The translations under genes and the position numbers were made by a program. Below are positions 10,081-19,991 of a stretch of DNA of 64,000 nucleotides, one piece after another (the first letter of the stretch is position 1; each line of letters starts with the position of its first letter). The notes under the pieces were generated by a model, which was not told where the DNA came from, did not search any database, and worked only from the letters and a program-made list of their open reading frames with translations. This stretch comes from Cepaea nemoralis (lineage: Eukaryota > Mollusca > Gastropoda > Stylommatophora > Helicidae), in the NCBI GenBank assembly GCA_014155875.1, contig JACEFZ010013534.1, positions 124,001 to 188,000 of the forward strand. The letters are read 5' to 3'.

Positions 10081-10331
10081 GATTAATCTGCTGCTTCCTG
10101 CACGTACATCCTCATGGAGCCACTGTGGACTACTTGTGGTCATACCTCCGCCAGATACTGTCAGTGAAAGTCAGAGAAGTGGAGGACCTGCTGGAGAGGA
10201 TACCTTCCTTGTTCCAGCAGGAAATTGTTGGCGTAGGTGCTGCCATTGAGAGGAGGTGGATATACACAGCGCTGAGCAAGGAAGCACCGTCAGCCACGTC
10301 CAGTGCCAGGACCCTTGACTCAGGGGTGTAA
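10081..10331 (+). CDS. ENOX: ENOX-type gene, terminal coding exon
   Basis: The exon begins after the acceptor AG at 10079-10080, which has a strong pyrimidine tract, and ends at TAA 10329-10331. It continues the Gly codon split after 6100. It encodes about 83 residues with Phe-Leu-His-Val-His-Pro-His-Gly-Ala near the start, a Leu-Trp-Ser-Tyr-Leu segment, then Phe-Gln-Gln-Glu-x2-Gly-Val-Gly-Ala-x-Ile-Glu-Arg-Arg-Trp. These blocks match the extreme C-terminus of animal ENOX1/ENOX2 as remembered. The tail after the Trp is Ser/Ala-rich and lineage-specific. Together with 6013-6100 this is the only conserved host gene recognised in the window. Residual doubt is which ENOX paralogue it is. Confidence 0.85.
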
Positions 10332-10561
10332 AACTACCCTAACATAGAAACTTATATTTGTGAAGATGTGTTTCTGAGTTTTTATTTGCTGAAGTCTGGC
10401 CATCAAATGCAGTACAGTTTATGCAGGTCAAGTCAATCATATGCCACGTATATCTGTAGAGGGGTTTGCAGTGTTAGCACATCACATGACTTGATCATGA
10501 CATTCTGAGATGTGGTGAGCAGCCAAGTGTGAGTATGAAATAGCTTTCTGACTTTGGTCTG

Positions 10562-10567
10562 AATAAA
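10562..10567 (+). terminator. Candidate polyadenylation signal of the ENOX-type gene
   Basis: AATAAA lies 231 bases after the stop codon and is the first canonical hexamer downstream on this strand that I found. Confidence 0.45.
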
Positions 10568-10624
10568 GGAAATACATACAAAATAACAAGGGAAATGCAT
10601 ACAAAATAACCAGGACAAGAGGTG

Positions 10625-11230
10625 AACGCCTCAGCTCAGCTGTAATCTTGGTTTCATCATCAAAGAAGGAAGCTGCATTTAAGATGTTGCTGAAATGCTC
10701 TGCCCAGCGTTGAAGGATTTCTTGAAGAAGGAAGTTGCATTTAAGATGTTGCTGAAATGCTCTGCCCAGCGTTGAAGGATTTCTTTCTTATTGGTGACCA
10801 ATGTTCCCCCATCTGCACTGAGGAGGGGAACTATGCCTGGTGATGTAGGACCATAGACCGATTTCAGTGAGTTGTAAAAGTTTTTCATATCATGTCTGTC
10901 AGCAAAGCCTTGAATTTCATCAGCTTTGTTGCTCAACCAGGAGTCCCGCATGTGCCGAAGTTTCTGCTGCACTACTCTTCCGAATGTTATTGAAGGCATC
11001 TTTTTTGGATGTTGACTTCGAAATCTTGTAGATATGAAGTCAACAGCATTCCATTCGTGAACAGTGGCATCAGGATTTCATGATAGAAAACATAGTGCCG
11101 TGATTTTCTGGTCTGTGTTCAGTCATCGTTGGTGGAGGGTTTTCTCTAACTATTTGCTGACCTTGAGTCCACCCAGTCTCACAAGGTAGATCATAGTGTA
11201 GATTTTTCTATGAAAGGTACTGGTCACCAG
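10625..11230 (-). pseudogene. LINE fragment: linker between endonuclease and RT
   Basis: The minus frame at 10679-10999 encodes the charged linker that precedes the RT core in many LINEs (Phe-Tyr-x-Ser-Leu-Lys-x-Val-Tyr-Gly-Pro, then Leu-x-Arg-Trp-Ala-Glu-His-Phe). A ~66-bp segment is tandemly duplicated at ~10665-10795 and breaks the frame. No catalytic RT motif is present. Confidence 0.6.
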
Positions 11231-11938
11231 CACCTCAGCAAGCTGACTCAGAATAAGTGAAGTCCTGTGGCTTGACAGACACCCTGTGAGACTGTCTGCT
11301 GTATTGCCCTGCATATTCCACATCACATTGTATTGCTGTTCAGCTCCTGTCTTGTTTTTCTTTGCAGTAAATGTTCTGTTAGTTCAGCTTATCAACTAAC
11401 ACAGTTTTGTTTGGTCTCTTACATGTGGTAAGATGTGAATTTGACTTTGTCTGTTCTCCTTCTCCCCCTCGTGATGGCATATTTCATAAGTACACAACCA
11501 GACAAGCTCTCATGTGTACGTGATAAATTTTGGAGTTCCATTTTACTTTCTTATTGCTTGGAGCAGAGTTAATTTTGTGGCCTGTACTCTATAAATGAGT
11601 GCTTGTCTGCTAATTGTTAACTTTGTTATGCTGTTGATTTATTATGTTTGATTTGTATTATACGTTATGAGTTGAATACACCATACACATTGACTTCTCG
11701 TTCAGAAAGCCATGGCAGACTACGGAACGTAACATTGACTAGTAAATCACCTTGGGCTTGGGGTTGATGGCAACATCCTGCAAAGAACATCCACCATTTT
11801 ATTTACACCATACACTGTTGAGCCCTATGGGGAAACTGGTGGGTTACTGGACAGGATTCTCTTGGCATGCCCTCACCACACACCTGTCCTCACCACACAC
11901 CTGCCCTCACCACACACCTGCCCTCTGTGCTTGCCTGC
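11231..11938. other. Intergenic, with a SINE remnant and a short tandem repeat
   Basis: 11701-11750 matches the family I SINE core in diverged form. 11875-11935 has three copies of a ~17-bp 'cctcaccacacacctg' motif. Nothing else is recognised. Confidence 0.5.
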
Positions 11939-12078
11939 TGGTTTGATGTCGGGTCTTCTAATACCAATTGAGGGAGACTAAACAAAAATGGACGTGGTAG
12001 CCGGTGTGCTATTGACCACATCATCCATCAAGTGCGGATTGGTCTGTAAAAATATGAAGCTAGCACCTTATATCCAGT
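11939..12078 (+). mobile_element. SINE family II fragment
   Basis: Shares the body 'ctattgaccacatca' and the following segment with the copies at 51620 (+), 55018 (+) and 57655 (-). Confidence 0.45.
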
Positions 12079-12989
12079 ATATCCATAGTCGTGTAAAAGA
12101 TTTCTTTACTATGATTACAACAGTACTGTTTTGTTTGTGTTTGATTTGCTCGCTTTGAATTCAAGTGTAGTCCATACACGCGCTATTACTTCTAGTGCAC
12201 TGGACTGATTTTTGCAATGATTGCTAATGAGATTAACTTGAAGTTTGAATTAACTGTGAATGTTCTCTACAGGTTGTACATTGTGTTAATAAAATATTCA
12301 GGATATGAGAGTTTTGAACTGACTGTTTGAATTGTGAAATGTGTATCTGGAATTGTTAGTTCTCAAAACAATATGCTGTTTTGTCTTGTCCAATATTTGT
12401 TTAATCTCCCACCATTTCTTGCCTTTGTTCAATCTTATTCTGTCTACCTGCTTTGTTTAATCTCTCAACAATTCTTGCCTTAGTTATTCTGTGTTTTAGT
12501 TTTGGCCAGTCTACAAATTATTGCCTTAGTTGTGACTTATTCTGTCTGCATGTTTTGGATACAAGTGATCCGATGTTCGAGGGCAGGTTGTCCGAGATGT
12601 TTCAGTGTCCCCTTCCCTCAGAAGTTGCGGGATTTGTTTCCCAGCAGAAGGCTGGGAATATTTACAAAAACCAGTAGGTTTCTAATGAGGTCACATGTTC
12701 CCCTGGTCTCTCTCTGGTAGTGAGATCAGATATCTTGCCTTCTTGAATAAAACTGGAGGTTCCACGTGTAACATGGACACGTTAAAAGTCCCACAGTAGT
12801 TGACAGTCACAAAGAGTCGGCTGTAAGGTCCCTGCCCTGGAAACATTGGTAAGGGTAAAACCTACACAAGGGTGAATAGAATCTTGTCTTGAATAGAAGG
12901 TAGATGAAGTAAACTCACACAAGTGCATACTGAAGTCAGAGTATACGCGGGTGAATAGAATCTGTTGTCTGTGATAGAATCTGTTATCT
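12079..12989. other. No gene recognised
   Basis: AT-rich, with weak direct repeats of 'gggtgaatagaatct' at ~12870-12965. The 13 bases GAATCTGTTATCT at 12977-12989 are the left target-site duplication of the next element. Confidence 0.5.
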
Positions 12990-13125
12990 CTCCCCCGATG
13001 TGTCTCCACCTTGCCGTGGTGGGGGAGCTTGTGCACCCCATTTACCCCATGCGCTATGTCGATGGATGAAAAAACTACATATTGGACAGCTTATGGGATA
13101 GGGGCCAGACTAAGCGAGACACATC
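12990..13125 (+). ncRNA. Candidate HDV-like ribozyme (copy 2, best preserved)
   Basis: P1: CTCCCCC 12990-12996 with GGGGGAG 13021-13027 (7 bp). P2: GATGTGTCT 12997-13005 with AGACACATC 13117-13125 (9 bp, perfect). P3: CCAC 13006-13009 with GTGG 13016-13019 around CTTGCC. A cytosine at 13110, in CTAA before P2', is a candidate catalytic base. The P4 region is long (~85 nt) and P1.1 was not resolved by eye. Confidence 0.65.
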
Positions 13126-14611
13126 CTGCTGCTCTGCAGGTTGACTGAGGATAACAGTCAAAAGTTTAAATCACGCGCACGAAAGCAGACGTTCTTGGTC
13201 CGGAAACATACTATAAGGCTCTCTGTTGTGGTTGTGGCTGAACGCCTCTAAGCCATAAACCCTCGGATGTGAGAGCCTGGCCGATACCCACCTACCGAAA
13301 AATGGAGGTGAGATTCTGAGCACGCTACATGCCCAGTCCAGATACTTGTCCGAAGGCTCTCAGCTGGGGGATATGAGGGATCCCCGGATGAGAGGGCCTA
13401 GCCTTTTCTCGCTCACCTCTGCACGGAGGTAATGTGCTGAGCCGGCAGCAAATGTAGCCTACCTCGTGAGCAAGTACTAAAAGGTAGAAGAGGTGCCCCA
13501 GTTGAATGAAAATGGTTACGAAAACTGTCTGTATCTAACTCATAGAGAGTCTAGACAAAGGTGGAAAAACGTTTCAATAACACGAAATGGAACGCACGGC
13601 TAGCGAATCCGTTGCGTGGCCCGAAGTCCAAAGCGAAGGCTTACCTAGTGGATGTCGCCCACAGACTGACCGTTCCTGGTGTGTGCTTGAGCGACCAGTG
13701 GCAAGCGAGATGCCCAACACATGGAAGTGAGGAATTAAAGCAGCCATGAGCAGGACGTGGCAACTCCTCGGGTGAACCCAGTCTCAGAGCAATATGTGCC
13801 GGCTCTGCAATTATGGAAGCCTCCTTGGATAGTGGGGGAATGCCCATGGTCTGCCCCTATCTTCCCTTGAGGTTAAACGAGATGTCGCTGACCGTTCTAC
13901 TTTGACCAGCTGAGATGAGGGCGACACCACAGCACTAACAGTCTAACGTCTCTCGAAACCCCGGGAAGGGTAACCCGTAAAAATGCCTGCTGAAGTTGGA
14001 TGTGCTGGCCTACGGGTGCAAATAAATCAGGCACAACGCAAAAAACGTCAGAGTGAAATGTCTTTCATGCTAGGAACAGCTCTGACTACCTAGTTTCCGA
14101 ATGCCGCTCTTGTTCGGAACAGCTCTGACTAGGTAATTTTCTGAATGTCCGTCGTGCCTGAAACAGCTCTGACGGGCACAACGACAAGCACATGTCCGAA
14201 TCGGAAACTCGATGAGTGGATACCGTCTGCAGACCTGTCTGGTTTATGCGGTGCGGGAACGGCCCGGGGCGAACGAAATGCCCAATATATTGAAGTGAGG
14301 AATTAAAGCAGCCATGAGCAGGACGTGACGATTCTCTCGGTGAGCCCAGCACCAAGGGCGCTATGTGTCGGCTCTGCATTTATGGAAGCCACCCTGGATG
14401 GCGGAAAATGCCATGGACTGTCCCTGCCTTCCATTGAGGGATGACGGCACCACAAAAGTGAGTCTCCCAGGAATGCTAACCTGGTCAAAATTAGTCGGAT
14501 GTGTCGGCCTAAGGGTTTCGACCCAAGGGTTCCTAACGAGACACACCGCAATCACATGTGAAAAAAAAAAAAAAAAACGCTCCGGATGAACGCAAAGAAG
14601 AAGAAAAAGAA
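12990..14611 (+). mobile_element. 1.62-kb non-autonomous retroelement with 5' ribozyme-like fold (copy 2)
   Basis: Bounded by a perfect 13-bp duplication, GAATCTGTTATCT (12977-12989 and 14612-14624). It starts CTCCCCCG and ends with a poly-A-interrupted 'ccggatgaacg' terminus and GAA-rich tail. The body is a ~570-bp 5' region followed by two related 3' UTR-like blocks (~13574-14045 and ~14180-14611). Those blocks are homologous to the 3' UTR of the LINE derivative at 15164-17079. No protein domain is encoded. Confidence 0.9.
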
Positions 14612-14624
14612 GAATCTGTTATCT

Positions 14625-15149
14625 GTGATAGATGTGTGACAGATGACCCACCTGGAGACACTGTAGTACAAAGGCTATCATGTTTCTATGAGGGCTAGGT
14701 GGTCATGTATTCTAATCATCTATCGAGGCGAGAATTAAAAAAATAAATAGACCAGAACTGGATTGACTGGCACCTTCCACCTTGACAGTCGGTAGTTTGT
14801 AAAATTGAGTTATACCTCTCTTTAGCACAAAGCCTGGGCTGAATTTAGAGAGCGTGTGTTGCCCATGTAGCATGATCAATCTCTCGGCCTGTCTAGATTA
14901 CTCCAGAGGAAAGGTAACACCAATATGTCTGGAACAGTTCAAGAGGCAGAAGCTGCCGGATGAGCAAAACAATGATCTGTCCACTTGTCTTAAACCTAGT
15001 TCCTGACCAAGGCTTTGGCCTGGTCTGCCCTGCTATGACATTTAGTCTTAATGTTGTTTTTTCTCGCACTTGGGTAAGAGGTTGACCCAGTCTAAAATAG
15101 GTACCAGAAAATGTATCGTGTAGATAAGGCGGCTGAAGTGATACTATTC
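14625..15149. other. Intergenic with a SINE family II tail
   Basis: No gene seen. 15056-15149 resembles the SINE family II body ('ccagtctaaaataggtacca'). Confidence 0.45.
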
Positions 15150-15163
15150 ACATCATACTTTGA

Positions 15164-15310
15164 CCCCTCTGCTGTGTGTCCACCGTGACGAGGTAGAGGG
15201 GCTTGTGCGTCCCAATGACCCCAAGAGCTATGCCGACGGTAGCACAGCTACTGGTAGGGCCACCCATGTCGGACAGGTCAAGGGAGAGGGACCAGACGAA
15301 GAGACACACA
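15164..15310 (+). ncRNA. Candidate HDV-like ribozyme, covarying copy
   Basis: P1: CCCCTCT 15164-15170 with AGAGGGG 15195-15201, perfect 7 bp but different bases from the other copies. P2: TGTGTGTC 15173-15180 with GACACACA 15303-15310, perfect 8 bp. A weak P3 lies between, and GTCCC...GGGAC is a possible P4. A cytosine in CGAA (15297) precedes P2'. Compensatory changes in P1 and P2 support the fold. Confidence 0.65.
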
Positions 15311-15478
15311 AACCTGCTGCCTTGTAGGTAGACTGGGGACAGTCAAAGGCTAGGGAAAGCACCCGAATACATGCTTGTCAAAATCGGATGTACTGAGCCA
15401 CAGGCTTGACAAAGCAGTGCAACGTAAAACCTGCTGCCTGACAAGTTCCCAGCTTGGAGACAGCAGCTACTGCCTGAG

Positions 15479-16381
15479 ATGATAGAAAACATTCCTGGTA
15501 TTGAGAAAAAGAACACTCAGCATGAAACCGAAAGAAGAGAAATAACCCTAAACTACATAAAAGAACATTACCCAAGCAGCAATTGGACCCATGCATATAC
15601 AGATGGATCAGCCAAAAATTCAGTAGGGAATGGAGGAGGAGGAATTCTCCTAAATTTAAAAAATGGAGTGAAAAAAACACATTCAGTGGCAACTGGAAAG
15701 TTTTCAAGTAACTTCAAAGCGGAGGTAGAGGCTCTGAAAACTGCAGCAGAAATTCTCTTGATGGAGGAAAATAAAGAGAAGCAAATAGCTATCTTTACAG
15801 ATGCAAAGTCAGCTGTCTCAATACTGAAGAGCAATTACAGCACAGAAATAGCTGACCTAAGAGCAGCACTCCATGGTCTATGCCAGAAATCCAAAAAAGT
15901 TGTAATACAGTGGATACCATCACATTGCAGTATACCTGGAAATGAAGAGGCTGACAGACTGGCAAAAGAGGGCGGACGACTACTACAGCCTGACATAGAC
16001 ATAACCTATAACGAGGCAAAGAGGTTGATAAAAAGCACTTATAGAACCAAATGGGAATCAGAGCATCCAGGTCACCAGAAGGATGATGCATATTACAAAC
16101 TCGACCGAAGAGAACAAGTAGCAATCTTCAGACTCCGCACAGGACATAACAGGCTGAAATACCACTTGTTCAATAAACTAAAGATAGGAGATACCGATGA
16201 ATGCAATTGTGGAACTGGTAAAATGACAGCTAAACATTTGCTGCAGGAGTGCCCAATATATGCAGAACAGAGAAAGATATTTTGGCCCACACCTGCTTCA
16301 TTTGAGGACAAGCTCTATGGAGATATCAACAAGCTCAAGTTGACTGCAGCTTACTTTAACTACATTCAGGTTGACATTTAA
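15479..16381 (+). CDS. LINE RNase H domain protein with C-terminal zinc motif
   Basis: A 300-codon ATG-initiated frame. The RNase H acidic residues are visible: Asp in Ala-Tyr-Thr-Asp-Gly-Ser, Glu in Phe-Lys-Ala-Glu-Val-Glu, Asp in Phe-Thr-Asp-Ala-Lys-Ser, and Asp in Glu-Glu-Ala-Asp-Arg-Leu-Ala. A C-terminal C-x-C-x8-H-x4-C cluster follows the Leu-Arg-Thr-Gly-His-Asn segment, as in I/ingi-type LINE ORFs. In the parent LINE this domain degrades RNA in the RNA:cDNA hybrid. Here it is open although EN and RT are gone. Whether the stand-alone ORF is translated is unknown. Confidence 0.85.
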   Translation: MIENIPGIEKKNTQHETERREITLNYIKEHYPSSNWTHAYTDGSAKNSVGNGGGGILLNLKNGVKKTHSVATGKFSSNFKAEVEALKTAAEILLMEENKEKQIAIFTDAKSAVSILKSNYSTEIADLRAALHGLCQKSKKVVIQWIPSHCSIPGNEEADRLAKEGGRLLQPDIDITYNEAKRLIKSTYRTKWESEHPGHQKDDAYYKLDRREQVAIFRLRTGHNRLKYHLFNKLKIGDTDECNCGTGKMTAKHLLQECPIYAEQRKIFWPTPASFEDKLYGDINKLKLTAAYFNYIQVDI

Positions 16382-17089
16382 AGGTGCATGAAGAAGTATT
16401 TAGACTGCCGCACTTCATACCACAGGTATGTCGGTTACAAAAGCGTCCCAGAGGCATGAAATGGAATATTGCTTGGATAGCAAATCCATTACGTGGAAAG
16501 TCCGAATCAAAAGCTCACTGTGTGGGCTTCATAAAAGGTGGAAAGTGTCCCAGTGGCACGAAATGGAATATTGCTTGGAAAGCAAATCCATTATGTGGAA
16601 AGTCCGAATCGAAAGCTCACTGTGTGGATGTCATCTGCAGACTGCATACTTCTGGTTTCCGGAAGAACAGCCTATGGTGAATGGAAGGCCCAATATACGG
16701 AAGTGAGGCTAAGCAGTCATGTGCAGGACGTGACGATTCCTTGGGTGAGCCCAGTACCAGAGCGCTGTGTGTTGGCTCTGCAAGTATGGAAGCCTCCTTG
16801 GATGGCGGGGAATGCCCATGGTCTGCCCCTGCCTTCCCTTGAGGGCTGACCAGGATGTCTTTGGCTGTTCTATATGGGCCAGCTGGGATGGGGGATAACA
16901 CCACAACAGTGAGAGCCAAACGTCCTAAGAAACCCCCGGGAAGGTTAACCCAGTCAACAAATGCCCGCAGAAGTCGGATGTGTCGGCCTAACGGCGCAAG
17001 AACGCAGCTCTGCTGTGGACAGGCACAACGCAATCACGTCCGAAAAAAAAACTCCGGATGAACGAAGAAGAAGAAGAAGACATCATACT

Positions 17090-17800
17090 TTGAGTGTGAC
17101 TGGTTTAAAAAAATGAGAAGCGAGACGATGTGACATGAAATACATTGGCCAAACTGGGAGACGTCTTGCTGACCGTTTTAGAGAACACCTCAGAGACTTC
17201 GATCAGGGCGCTGACAAACCTGTCCCCAACCATTTCAATTCCTCCAACCATAATGGAGTCGACGATGTATGTGTCACCGCATTAAAACCCTGCTTCTCCA
17301 ATAGCTCCGTGAGGCTCAAAATTGAATGCCAGCTAATCAACAATCTGGGATGCATTCATCCAGCAGGTATCAATACTGTTGTGGACGCTACGGTATAACT
17401 GGCATCTTCCAACCAAAATTGTTTACACTATCTATTACTATGCTGCGCCCCCCCCCCCCATATCTAGACCTAACTGTCCCCACACCCTTATATTTTCATA
17501 GCAGACTGTTCACATATTTTTGGCTACTTAAATCCTATTTGGCAACCCAATTTTAATTCTGCAGCCAACGAGCGCCTTCGCAGCTGGCCAAGCCACCTTT
17601 TCTGCCCCACATGGCACAGTGATAAGTCGTGTGTGTTTTTTCTTTCTTTGTTTGCTGTATTTCGTTATGTTAGCTATCTGTGGTGTCCTTGACAAAGATT
17701 CTGAGAATCGAAACGTCGGTAGTCCTGTGTATCGTATTGTACGTGTTTGTGTGTATTTTATTAGGCAGAATCTAACACGGTCCATCTCTGTAAAAAAAAA
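17090..17800 (+). mobile_element. Penelope-like element 3' fragment
   Basis: Holds a GIY-YIG endonuclease remnant (17135-17398) followed by a 3' region with a hammerhead-like motif at 17689-17720. A (C)n run interrupts at ~17448. The RT part is missing. Penelope-like retroelements are characterised by an RT plus C-terminal GIY-YIG nuclease. Confidence 0.7.
17135..17398 (+). pseudogene. GIY-YIG endonuclease domain of a Penelope-like element (truncated)
   Basis: 87 codons containing Lys-Tyr-Ile-Gly-Gln-Thr-Gly-Arg-Arg-Leu, Asp-Arg-Phe-Arg-Glu-His-Leu and Pro-x-Pro-Asn-His-Phe-Asn, the standard PLE nuclease blocks. The first GIY half and all of RT are absent, so it is not a functional polymerase. 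The stop at 17396-17398 is near the natural C-terminus. Confidence 0.75.
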
Positions 17801-17807
17801 AAAAAAA

Positions 17808-17828
17808 ACCCACCCACACCCACCCACC

Positions 17829-17926
<98 letters not shown>

Positions 17927-17945
17927 GAGAGAGAGAGAGAGAGAG
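17808..17945. repeat. Compound microsatellite (CCCA)n(CA)n(GA)n
   Basis: Uninterrupted (CA)n of about 40 units between a CCCA run and a short (GA)n. The open frames across it are repeat artefacts. Confidence 0.95.
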
Positions 17946-18639
17946 GCATTTTAGTGATGGCGATTGTTGTTCTTGAATGTAGTAATCAGTATGTTTTTTC
18001 TTTGGCTTGTAATGTGTCGCTGCCATATTTATGTACTCTGTGTTAATACGTGGTCCACCATCTGTACATTAGATCGGAGACTGCGAATAAAGAAATAACT
18101 AATTACCATGGAAACCAAGGCTTTTTATCTTGGATGAACATCTGTATCAGAAATAATTGACGGTACATGAGACAGCAGGCTGTGAAGGGACATGATAACC
18201 ACCTCCAGACAACATGGACTATAAGAAGTAAAGACATAGCACTCTTGTAAAATGAACACTTGAGGGAAATATGCCAGGCAATCGAGCAAAAGGCAGACAG
18301 CGATACAAGGTGGAAGGTAACAACAAGAGATGGAAGAACAGCAGAATGTCAGAGACAACAGCCAGGCTGAGAGACAGATTTTTAGAGATGCCCTGCAGCC
18401 AGCCTTTCTTGTAGAGTCGGCACTTGATTGATTCATAACGAGATACTAATCAAAAGCCTTACATGGGATTAAATTACGAGGCTTCTAATGCATGGGGCAT
18501 GCATACAAGTCGCTCAACTGTTAGTGCCCTTGTCTTTGTACTTATAGCACGTAAGGGCTGGTCGGGTTCGCAAGATCAGTCCCGCGTATGGCGTTGTCTC
18601 GGATGGCTGTGTGAGGTGCACCTAATCGGGAACTTCCCA
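17946..18639. other. No feature recognised
   Basis: Mixed-composition sequence with no coding or repeat signal that I could support. Confidence 0.4.
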
Positions 18640-18966
18640 GCCAACTCAAGTTAGTGAGGCAGGCGTTTCACAGCGTGAATCTGAAGTCGCGGTTTGGGAG
18701 GTCGAAAGAGCAATTTTTGTACAATCGTTCGACGAAGGTCTCGAAAAGCGCCCACACTCTCTCGATGAGCAGTGGGCCCGCAGTCAGTAAGCTGGCATAG
18801 CATTTCAGTCAGTCCTGCCTTGGGTAACTTAAAGCTCGTCGGTAGGCGTCCAGTGGTTTTGCATGTATCAGCGTATACCGAGGGGGTGTGTTTAGCGATT
18901 GCAACTCTTGGCCTGCGTGTGTGTGTGAGAATAGTCCGTCTGAGCGATAGATATCTAGTTGATAGT
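18640..18966 (+). other. Possible 5' external transcribed spacer upstream of the 18S fragment
   Basis: Moderately GC-rich unique sequence immediately 5' of the 18S start. If the rRNA piece came from pre-rRNA or an rDNA repeat, this should be 5' ETS. The sequence itself cannot prove it. Confidence 0.3.
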
Positions 18967-19991
18967 TGATCCTGCCAGTAGTCATATATGCTTGTCTCAA
19001 AGATTAAGCCATACATGTCTACGTTCACAGTGTCTCACGGTGAAACAGCGAATGGCTCAATTAAATCAGTCGAGGTTCCTTAGATGACACGATCCTACTG
19101 AGATAACTGTAGGCAATTCTAGAGCTAATACATGATTACCAAGCTCCGACCCTCGCGGAAAAAGTGCATTTATTAGTTCAAAACCAATCGTCGTTGCCCT
19201 TCGCGGGGCGCGGCAGTTCCCACTGGTGACTCTGTATAACTTTGTGCTGATTGCATCGCCATATGTGCCGGAGACGCATCTTTCAAATGCCTGCCCTATC
19301 AAATGTCGATGGTACGTGGCATGCCTACCATGTTTGTAACGGGTAACGGGGAATCAGTGTTCGATCCCGGAGAGGGAGCATGAGAAACGGCTACCAACAT
19401 CCAAGGAAATCAGCAGGCGCGCAACTTACTCACTCCCGGCACGGGGAAGTAGTGACGAAAAATAACAATACGGGACTCTATCGAGGCCCCGTAATTGGAA
19501 TGAGTATACTTTAAACCCTTTAACGAGGATTTATTGGAGGGCAAGTCTGGTGCCAGCAGCCGCGGTAATTGCCAGCTCCAATAGCGTATATTAACGTTGT
19601 TGCAGTTAAAAAGCTCGTAGCTGGATCTCAGGTGCAGGCGGGCGATCTGGCTAGCGCTGGTTCACAGCCCGTTGTTCATGCCCTACCGTCTGATGGCGCT
19701 CTCCCGTGGGTGCTCTTCGCTGAGCGTCCCGGGTGGCTGGTGCGTTAACTTTGAAAATAATTAGAGTATTCAAAGCAAGCCTCGGCTGCCTGAATAATGA
19801 TGCATGGAATAATGGAATAGGACCTCGGTTCTATTTTGGGTTTTGGACAAACGGGGGCATTCGTAATGCGGCGTTAGAGGTGAAATTCTTGGATCGCCGT
19901 AAGATGAGCTACCGTGAAAGCATTTGTCAAGAATGTTTTTATTAATCAAGAATGAAAGTCAGAGGCATGAAGACGATCAGATACCGTCGTA
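18967..19991 (+). rRNA. 18S rRNA fragment, truncated and degenerate (pseudogene)
   Basis: Begins at the conserved 5' end 'tgatcctgccagtagtcata' and proceeds through universal blocks such as 'gtgccagcagccgcggtaat' to 'gatcagataccgtcgtag'. That is roughly the first 55-60% of the molecule. It ends abruptly where LINE sequence begins. It has many small indels, for example an extra base after 'ggtaatt' and about 30 nt missing after 'ggttctattttg' near 19840. A functional rRNA is excluded. Variable regions look mollusc-like. Confidence 0.92.

Larger units (their letters stand above)
15164..17079 (+). mobile_element. Internally deleted ingi-like LINE keeping ribozyme-like 5' end, RNase H and 3' UTR
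   Basis: Flanked by a 14-bp duplication, ACATCATACTTTGA (15150-15163 and 17080-17093). It starts with a 5' fold equivalent to the 1.6-kb elements but of different sequence. About 310 bp later comes an intact RNase H ORF (15479-16381), then ~115-bp repeats, a 3' UTR and a (GAA)n tail. Endonuclease and RT are absent, so it must move in trans. It is a structural bridge between the LINE at 19992-33409 and the coding-less elements. Confidence 0.88.

Noticed and set aside
15795..16311. Minus-strand ORFs over the RNase H region
   Set aside because: Antisense shadows of the RNase H ORF at 15479-16381.
17528..18026. Open frames of Cys-Val and Thr-His repeats
   Set aside because: Pure (CA)n/(GA)n translation.
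18967..19991. Functional 18S rRNA gene
   Set aside because: Only the 5' part is present, with many indels in universally conserved blocks and a ~30-nt deletion; no 5.8S or 28S follows.
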